Assembly: GCA_013139345.1 (NCBI GenBank)
Contig: WTAY01000025.1
Span: forward strand, 1 to 6,376
Direction: 5' to 3'
DNA: 6,376 bases
Source of the DNA: Methylophaga sp.
Lineage (GTDB): Bacteria; Pseudomonadota; Gammaproteobacteria; Nitrosococcales; Methylophagaceae
Part shown: piece after piece, positions 1 to 4,596 of the stretch
Numbering within the stretch: the stretch's first letter is position 1
Layout: each line of letters begins with the position of its first letter
The notes under the pieces: model-generated
Seen by the model: only the letters and a program-made list of their open reading frames with translations
What the model was told of the DNA's origin: nothing
Databases searched by the model: none
Translations under genes and position numbers: made by a program

Positions 1-1779
1 GGCGGTATTGTTATTGATAACAAATGCCTAACGTCTGATGAAGATATTTATGCGATTGGTGAATGTGCATCGTGGAATGACCAAACCTTTGGTTTAGTGG
101 CACCTGGTTATTCAATGGCACGTACAGTGGTTGCTCAACTTGCTGGTGGTTCGGCTGAATTTGCTGGTGCCGATATGAGTACTAAGTTAAAACTCAACGG
201 TGTTGATGTTGCAAGTATTGGTGATCCTCATGCGGTAACGGAAGGTTCTCTTGTTTATACCTACCAAAATGGTGTTGATGGTGTTTATAAACGCCTTGTT
301 GTTAGCCAAGATAATAAAAAATTATTAGGTGCGGTGTTAGTAGGGGATGCCTCTGGCTACCCAACATTACAACAATACTATTCAAGTGATATTGATTTAC
401 CAGAACATCCTGATTCACTCATCTTGCCTTCACGCAGTGATGAATCGGTAGGTTTAGGCCCCGATGCCTTACCTACATCAGCTCAAATTTGTTCATGTTT
501 TGATGTCACCAAAGGTGATGTTTGTTCATCAATTGAGTCTGGTTGCACAACATTAGCTGCATTAAAAGATGATACGAAAGCAGCGACAGGCTGTGGTGGT
601 TGTGCCGCGTTATTAAAATCAGTACTTGATTGTGAATTAGAAAAAGCAGGGTTCGAAGTTAATACTGATATTTGTGAACATTTTGCCTATACCCGCCAAG
701 ATCTTTACAACTTAATTATGGTTGAAGAGATTAAGACATTCGGTGAGCTATTAGAAAAACATGGTTCAGGAAAAGGCTGTGAGATTTGTAAACAAGCCGT
801 CGGTTCTATCCTCGCTTCTTACTGGAATGATTATATTTTAGACAATGATCATGTCAGTCAACAAGATACTAATGATGCCTTCTTAGCCAATACACAAAAA
901 GATGGTACTTACTCTGTTGTACCTCGCATGACTGGTGGTGAAGTCACACCAGATGGTCTTATTGCTGTGGGTAATGTTGCTAAGAAATATGGTTTATACA
1001 CGAAGATAACAGGTGGACAGCGTGTTGATTTATTCGGTGCCCGAGTTGATCAATTGCCCCCTATCTGGCAAGAACTGATTGATGCTGGGTTTGAAAGTGG
1101 TCATGCTTACGGTAAGTCATTACGTACGGTTAAATCATGTGTAGGTAGCACGTGGTGTCGCTATGGTGTTGATGATAGTGTTGGCCTAGCGGTTGAGTTA
1201 GAAAATCGTTACAAAGGTTTACGTGCTCCACATAAAATCAAGTTTGCTGTGTCGGGTTGTACGCGTGAATGTGCTGAAGCACAAAGTAAAGATATCGGTA
1301 TTATCGCTGTTGAAGGCGGTTGGAACCTGTATGTGTGTGGTAATGGTGGTATGAAGCCGCGTCACGGTGATTTATTTGCGACTAACCTAGATAAAGAAAC
1401 ACTGATTAAATACATTGACCGTGTACTTACTTTCTACGTTCGAACTGCTGATAGATTACAACGTACATCCGTATGGATGGAGAATATGGAAGGTGGTCTT
1501 GATTACTTAAAATCAGTCGTTATTGATGATAAGTTACAAATCAATGAGCAATTAGAAGAACATATGCAACATGTTGTTGATACTTATCAATGTGAGTGGA
1601 CAACAACAATGGCCGATGAAAATAAACTTAAACGCTTCCGTCACTTTGTGAATAGTGACAAAACAGATGAAAACATCATCTTTGTTGAAGAGCGAGGTCA
1701 AATTCGTCCTGCAAATATTGAAGAACGTGCGCTTGCACTTGTTCAGGATCGTGCACCAGCACTAGGAGAGGAAGCATAA
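1..1779 (+). CDS. nirB: NADH-dependent nitrite reductase large subunit NirB (5' end cut off by window start)
   Basis: This cytoplasmic siroheme enzyme reduces nitrite to ammonium with electrons from NADH. The frame is open from base 1 with no start codon in context, so the gene begins upstream; 592 residues are visible, and by comparison with the ~850-residue enterobacterial protein about 255-260 N-terminal residues are missing. The fragment opens in the FAD/NADH domain (DIYAIGEC, then FGLVAPGY). Next comes a BFD-like [2Fe-2S] region with Cys164, Cys166, Cys198 and Cys201 (fragment numbering; CSCF and CGGC). A second Cys pair lies at 260/263 (GCEIC). The sulfite/nitrite reductase half follows, with siroheme-[4Fe-4S] ligands Cys380 and Cys386 (CVGSTWC) and Cys420 and Cys424 (CTREC). 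All expected ligands are present, so the enzyme looks intact. An internal ATG at 97 is not the real start, because conserved sequence continues before it. Its stop overlaps nirD by one base (TAATG). Confidence 0.97.
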   Translation, partial: GGIVIDNKCLTSDEDIYAIGECASWNDQTFGLVAPGYSMARTVVAQLAGGSAEFAGADMSTKLKLNGVDVASIGDPHAVTEGSLVYTYQNGVDGVYKRLVVSQDNKKLLGAVLVGDASGYPTLQQYYSSDIDLPEHPDSLILPSRSDESVGLGPDALPTSAQICSCFDVTKGDVCSSIESGCTTLAALKDDTKAATGCGGCAALLKSVLDCELEKAGFEVNTDICEHFAYTRQDLYNLIMVEEIKTFGELLEKHGSGKGCEICKQAVGSILASYWNDYILDNDHVSQQDTNDAFLANTQKDGTYSVVPRMTGGEVTPDGLIAVGNVAKKYGLYTKITGGQRVDLFGARVDQLPPIWQELIDAGFESGHAYGKSLRTVKSCVGSTWCRYGVDDSVGLAVELENRYKGLRAPHKIKFAVSGCTRECAEAQSKDIGIIAVEGGWNLYVCGNGGMKPRHGDLFATNLDKETLIKYIDRVLTFYVRTADRLQRTSVWMENMEGGLDYLKSVVIDDKLQINEQLEEHMQHVVDTYQCEWTTTMADENKLKRFRHFVNSDKTDENIIFVEERGQIRPANIEERALALVQDRAPALGEEA

Positions 1780-2117
1780 TGAGTCAGTGGGTAGATGTAT
1801 GTAGTGTAGAAGACTTAATTCCTCACTCAGGTGTGTGTGCCTTAGTGGATGAAACACAAGTCGCACTTTTTTATATGCCAGAAGACAGTGCGGTCTTTGC
1901 CATTAATAACTTTGATCCGTTTAGTCTTATTAACATTCTTTCTCGTGGATTGATTGGTGATATTCAAGGTGAACCAATGGTGTCATCACCTATTTATAAA
2001 CAACATTTCAGCCTGAAAACAGGTGTTTGTTTTGAAGATGAAACGGTTAAAGTCGATTCATATGGTGTTCGAATCGAAGGAAGTCGTGTCGAAGTCAATT
2101 TAAATGGAGCAGCATAA
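1779..2117 (+). CDS. nirD: Nitrite reductase (NADH) small subunit NirD
   Basis: NirD is the small partner of NirB in the cytoplasmic NADH nitrite reductase and adopts a Rieske-like ferredoxin fold. The 112-residue length is normal for the family. The N-terminus (MSQWVDVCSVEDL), the SGVCALV segment, the FAINNFDPF segment and LSRGLIGDIQGEP all match the enterobacterial protein closely. The Rieske cluster ligands (C-x-H and C-x2-H) are absent; this is known for E. coli-type NirD, so it is a family trait and not damage. The start is well supported: the ATG shares its A with the nirB stop (TAATG), and AGGAGAGG at 1764-1771 lies seven bases ahead. The gene ends in the same TAATG overlap with the next gene, so nirB, nirD and the PhzF-like gene should be translated from one message. 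Confidence 0.95.
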   Translation: MSQWVDVCSVEDLIPHSGVCALVDETQVALFYMPEDSAVFAINNFDPFSLINILSRGLIGDIQGEPMVSSPIYKQHFSLKTGVCFEDETVKVDSYGVRIEGSRVEVNLNGAA

Positions 2118-3034
2118 TGACGCTTAACTATTACATTGCAGATGTATTTACCAATCAACTATTTGAGGGTGCTCAGATTGCAGTCTTTCCTAATGCTGAT
2201 AATTTAAATCCAGTTCAAATGGAAATGATTGCTAAAGAAATGAATCTGTCTGAAACGGTATTTGTTTCAAATCCTAAAAAAGAGAAATCAAGCCGTAGAA
2301 TGCGCGTGTTTTCGCCTTTAGGTGAGATTGATTTTGCAGGTCACCCTATTATCGCCACGGCTTTTGTTCTTGGTGAAAGTGGTGAAGTGACATTGAATGA
2401 TGGCATAACACCATTAACATTCACCCAAAATAGTGGTGATATTGATGTGAATGTGTCGGCAAATAATGGCAAGGTTAGCTTTGTTCAGTTTGGCACTAAA
2501 GTGTCATCAGTGATGGACCGGTTTACACCAACAATTGCTGAGATTGCCGATCTATTATCAATTAGTCCTGATGAGATTGATCATAAAAAATATTCAACGC
2601 GTTTAGTCTCTTGTGGTTTCCCGTATTTGATCGTACCAGTGTGGAATTACGAGTCAGTTAGAAAGGCGAAGTTTAATTTTAATTCATGGAGCTTATCTGC
2701 TGCACCACAAACAGCTGCTCAAGAAATATTATTATTCTCACCTAAAACACCCTTTAAAGATGCCAACTTTAATGCCCGTTTATTAGGCCCTAATATTGGT
2801 GTTAATGATGATCCACCAGTAGGTAGTGCAATGCCTGCATTTGCATCTTACCTATGTTCATTTAACTTCACTCAACAAGGAACGCATACCTTTGCTGTTG
2901 ATCGTGGTGATGATAAAAATCGTCGCAGTGTGATTAATATCGAAATGGATAATAAAACGCAATCTGAGCTTGCCCTAAGAATTGGTGGCGAAGCTGTGAT
3001 GGTTGCTGAAGGTAAAATGCATATTCCGGCATAA
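2117..3034 (+). CDS. PhzF-family isomerase/epimerase-like protein (DapF fold)
   Basis: This 305-residue protein belongs to the PhzF family, whose members have two DapF-like lobes with an active site between them. PhzF itself isomerises a dihydro-anthranilate intermediate of phenazine synthesis, but most family members have unknown substrates. Visible family signatures are the N-terminal YYIADVFT strand, NLSETVFV with the presumed catalytic Glu46, FSPLGEIDFAGHP with Gly75-His76, the second-lobe loop DDPPVGSA with Asp232 and Ser237, and a C-terminal LRIGGEAVMVAEG strand. The length fits an intact enzyme. The start is chosen because its ATG overlaps the nirD stop (TAATG) and GGAG at 2106-2109 lies seven bases upstream. 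There is no signal peptide or membrane segment, so it should be cytoplasmic. Its place as third gene of a nirBD operon, where nirC or a siroheme synthase gene would be more usual, suggests a link to nitrite metabolism, but the reaction cannot be inferred. No other phenazine genes are visible. Confidence 0.93.
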   Translation: MTLNYYIADVFTNQLFEGAQIAVFPNADNLNPVQMEMIAKEMNLSETVFVSNPKKEKSSRRMRVFSPLGEIDFAGHPIIATAFVLGESGEVTLNDGITPLTFTQNSGDIDVNVSANNGKVSFVQFGTKVSSVMDRFTPTIAEIADLLSISPDEIDHKKYSTRLVSCGFPYLIVPVWNYESVRKAKFNFNSWSLSAAPQTAAQEILLFSPKTPFKDANFNARLLGPNIGVNDDPPVGSAMPAFASYLCSFNFTQQGTHTFAVDRGDDKNRRSVINIEMDNKTQSELALRIGGEAVMVAEGKMHIPA

Positions 3035-3046
3035 CAGTTTGAGAAA

Positions 3047-3072
3047 AAGCATAGACTATATGGTCTAGGCTT
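3047..3072 (-). terminator. Hairpin just after the phzF-like gene; terminator-like only on the minus strand
   Basis: A 10-base-pair stem with one A/G mismatch (AAGCATAGAC at 3047-3056 with GTCTAGGCTT at 3063-3072) encloses a six-base loop. Read on the plus strand it is preceded by a run of A and followed by CAATATG, so it lacks a U tract. Read on the minus strand it is followed by TTTTTCTC-like sequence only if the first A-T pairs are left unpaired, giving the shape of an intrinsic terminator facing leftward. No minus-strand gene lies to its right. It may block antisense transcription into phzF-nirD, or simply stabilise the 3' end of the nirBD message. Confidence 0.35.
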
Positions 3073-3112
3073 CAATATGAATCATCAATACTGGCCCGTT
3101 GCGTGATAAATG

Positions 3113-3142
3113 TTGAATTTCTATCATATCGTCTTGTTTAAT
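3113..3142 (+). promoter_or_regulatory. Possible sigma70-type promoter upstream of the nasC-like gene
   Basis: TTGAAT at 3113-3118 and TTTAAT at 3137-3142 resemble -35 and -10 hexamers (four and five of six matches to consensus), with an 18-base spacer. Transcription would begin near 3149-3150, exactly at the foot of the intrinsic terminator at 3151-3185. The match could be chance in AT-rich DNA. No convincing FNR, CRP, NarL/NarP or sigma54 site was seen nearby. Confidence 0.22.
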
Positions 3143-3167
3143 GGGAAAGGGCCCTACTACCAACAAG
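3133..3167 (+). promoter_or_regulatory. Alternative RNA fold that competes with the terminator before nasC
   Basis: CTTGTT at 3133-3138 is an exact reverse complement of AACAAG at 3162-3167, and inside it GGG at 3143-3145 can pair with CCC at 3152-3154 around the six-base loop AAAGGG. This fold uses both the 5' arm and the loop of the terminator hairpin at 3151-3176, so the two cannot form together. It could work as an antiterminator in a leader. The inner stem is only three pairs and is separated by a large internal loop, so the fold is weaker than the terminator and would need a protein or ligand to stabilise it. This is inference from pairing only. Confidence 0.22.
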
Positions 3168-3185
3168 TAGTGGGGCTTTTTTTTT
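3151..3185 (+). terminator. Strong intrinsic terminator between the phzF-like gene and nasC
   Basis: GCCCTACTAC at 3151-3160 pairs with GTAGTGGGGC at 3167-3176 (ten pairs, one of them G-U) around the loop CAACAA, followed at once by nine T residues at 3177-3185. This is a textbook Rho-independent terminator on the plus strand. It is suited to ending the nirB-nirD-phzF message. It lies only 36 bases before the nasC start codon, which leaves little room for a separate promoter after it, so it may also act as a leader attenuator for nasC-nasA. Confidence 0.87.
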
Positions 3186-3221
3186 AGAAGATAACGTTTT
3201 AACGTGGTGTAATTCTCTGTA

Positions 3222-4439
3222 ATGAAAGAAAAGTTAGTCCTTATTGGTAATGGTATGGCAGGCATGAGAACGGTCGATGAACTGTTAAAAGTTGCGCCTG
3301 ACAAATACGATATAACCGTCTTTGGTGCCGAGCCACACGGAAATTACAATCGAATTATGCTGTCACCAGTCCTTGCTGGTGATAAGACCATTGATGAGAT
3401 TATTATTCATGATGTGCAGTGGTATCAAGATAACAATATTACTTTGCATACGGGTAAAACAGTCACCACTATAAATCGTGAGAATCAATGTGTTATTGCC
3501 GACGATGGTACAACAACACAATATGACCGTTTAATACTTGCTACTGGTTCTAACCCTGTAATTTTACCTATTGATGGTAAAGAGCTAGAAGGCGTGATTA
3601 GTTTTCGAGACATCAACGATGTCAATATCATGATCGAAACAGCTAAAACACATAAAAAGGCCATCGTTATTGGTGGCGGCCTGTTGGGTTTAGAGGCGGC
3701 AAATGGCTTGATGATTCAAGGTATGGATGTTTCAGTCGTACATCGGGGTCATATTCTTATGAACCAGCAACTTGATCAGGCTGCCTCTGATTTGATGTTG
3801 GAAGAGCTGCAGGCTAAAGGTCTACACTTTTTGATGGACTACGATACGGCAGAACTTATCGGCAAAGATCGTGTTGAAAAAGTCCGTTTTAAAGATGGCA
3901 CAGAGGTCGAGGCTGACTTAGTCGTTATGGCTGTCGGTGTTCGTCCTAACATTCAATTGGCACAAGAATCTGGCATTGCCTGTGAACGTGGTGTGCTGGT
4001 GGATGACACGCTTAAAACATACTCAGCTAATATTTATGCGGTAGGCGAGTGTGTGCAATATCGCAATGAAACATTTGGTCTTGTCGCTCCACTTTATGAG
4101 CAAGCTAAAGTCTGTGCAAATCAGCTCGCTAGCCTTAGTGGGGATAAATACATTAGCTCAGTGACTGCAACAAAATTAAAAGTAACAGGTATTAATTTGT
4201 TCTCAGCCGGAGACTTTATTGGTGATGAAGAGTCGGAAGCCTTGGTTTATCAAGATCCGTCACGCCATATCTATAAAAAGCTGGTGTTAAAAGAGAATAA
4301 GATCATTGGTACGCTACTTTACGGTGATACGACGGATGGTAACTGGTACTTTTCACTGTTAGGTGACGGGAAAGATATCTCGGCAATTCGTGACGATATT
4401 TTATTTGGTCAACATCAAGTTGATGAGGATTTGTATTAA
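3222..4439 (+). CDS. nasC: FAD/NAD(P)H-dependent oxidoreductase, electron-transfer subunit of assimilatory nitrate reductase (NasC type; NasB in Bacillus naming)
   Basis: This 405-residue flavoprotein probably passes electrons from NAD(P)H to the nitrate reductase NasA encoded next. It has an FAD-binding Rossmann motif at the N-terminus (GNGMAG, residues 9-14), a central ATGS segment, an NAD(P)-binding motif GGGLLG at 151-156, and a C-terminal FAD-contact segment IYAVGEC around 272-277 followed by FGLVAP. The last ~90 residues (TKLKVTGINLFSAGDF onward) are the small C-terminal domain seen in the same family. It is clearly related to the N-terminal part of NirB: the same IYA-GEC, FGLVAP, TKLK and LLYGD/LVGD blocks occur in this window's nirB. 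There is no Cys-rich [2Fe-2S] BFD domain at its end, so an iron-sulfur relay would have to lie in NasA. The ATG at 3222 is the first possible start after an in-frame stop at 3210; its ribosome site is weak (GTGGTG at 3204-3209). Other family names, such as rubredoxin or nitrite reductase FAD subunit, are less likely given the nasA neighbour. Confidence 0.9.
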   Translation: MKEKLVLIGNGMAGMRTVDELLKVAPDKYDITVFGAEPHGNYNRIMLSPVLAGDKTIDEIIIHDVQWYQDNNITLHTGKTVTTINRENQCVIADDGTTTQYDRLILATGSNPVILPIDGKELEGVISFRDINDVNIMIETAKTHKKAIVIGGGLLGLEAANGLMIQGMDVSVVHRGHILMNQQLDQAASDLMLEELQAKGLHFLMDYDTAELIGKDRVEKVRFKDGTEVEADLVVMAVGVRPNIQLAQESGIACERGVLVDDTLKTYSANIYAVGECVQYRNETFGLVAPLYEQAKVCANQLASLSGDKYISSVTATKLKVTGINLFSAGDFIGDEESEALVYQDPSRHIYKKLVLKENKIIGTLLYGDTTDGNWYFSLLGDGKDISAIRDDILFGQHQVDEDLY

Positions 4440-4579
4440 TGGAACCTCACGAGATTGGAATATATGGTGACTTTAATCCTGACTATCATTTCCATTATTC
4501 TCGTCATTCCCGCGAACGCGGGAATCCAACGATAGATATTATTTTCACTGCCCATAGATCCCCGCGTTCGCGAGGATGA
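4439..4579 (+). other. Small open frame of 46 codons linking nasC to nasA through the repeat element (leader peptide, gene remnant or chance)
   Basis: An ATG at 4439 shares its A with the nasC stop (TAATG), the same junction used at nirB/nirD and nirD/phzF, and GAGGA at 4425-4429 gives a good ribosome site nine bases upstream. The frame runs through the whole inverted-repeat element without a stop. It ends with TGA at 4577-4579, which overlaps an in-frame upstream ATG of nasA at 4576 (ATGA). The first ~20 residues (MEPHEIGIYGDFNPDYHFH) come from unique DNA. The rest (SRHSRERGNP and so on) is translated repeat and not a real domain. It could be the surviving 5' end of a gene once located here, a coupling leader, or chance. 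Confidence 0.22.
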
Positions 4580-4581
4580 CG
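4502..4581. repeat. REP/BIME-like element: pair of inverted palindromic repeats between nasC and nasA
   Basis: Two 25-base arms, 4502-4526 and 4557-4581, are reverse complements of each other at 22 of 25 positions and flank a 30-base AT-rich spacer. Each arm is also palindromic: 4506-4525 forms nine perfect pairs around AA, and 4558-4577 forms eight of nine around TT. The core (CATTCCCGCGAACGCGGGAA) is of the GC-rich type common as dispersed repeats in many gammaproteobacteria, and it stands out against the AT-rich surroundings. There is no transposase, so it is either a REP-type pair mobilised in trans or a MITE-like element. In RNA it would form either two small hairpins or one long one, which could stabilise the upstream nasC message or lower expression of nasA. 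Confidence 0.85.
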
Positions 4582-4596
4582 GATAAAAACATAGAT

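Noticed and set aside
97..99. ATG at 97 as the start of nirB
   Set aside because: Conserved NirB sequence (GGIVIDN, DIYAIGEC) is in frame from base 1, so the gene is cut by the window edge and not short.
1779..2117. Loss of Rieske cluster ligands in NirD as a defect
   Set aside because: The C-x-H and C-x2-H ligands are also absent from the well-known E. coli NirD, so this is normal for the subunit.
3091..3107. Sigma54 promoter at TGGCCCGTTGC
   Set aside because: The GG and GC elements are six bases apart, not the required ten, so the spacing rules it out.
3113..3126. FNR box at TTGAATTTCTATCA
   Set aside because: The right half-site is one base out of register and does not match TCAA at the required six-base spacing.
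3073..3151. Full ANTAR-type leader with two six-base-loop hairpins
   Set aside because: Only one candidate loop (AAAGGG at 3146-3151) fits A1/G4, on a three-pair stem. Every other A-x2-G position checked upstream had flanks that do not pair into a stem.
2872..3304. Minus-strand open frames of 67 and 79 codons over the phzF 3' end and the nasC leader
   Set aside because: They lie opposite the phzF 3' end, the hairpins, the terminator and the nasC 5' end, show no recognisable protein features, and their composition is what reverse-strand reading of AT-rich genes gives.
4502..4581. The inverted repeat as a CRISPR unit or an intrinsic terminator for nasC
   Set aside because: There are only two arms, in opposite orientation, with no further copies and no spacers of constant length; neither arm is followed by a T tract.
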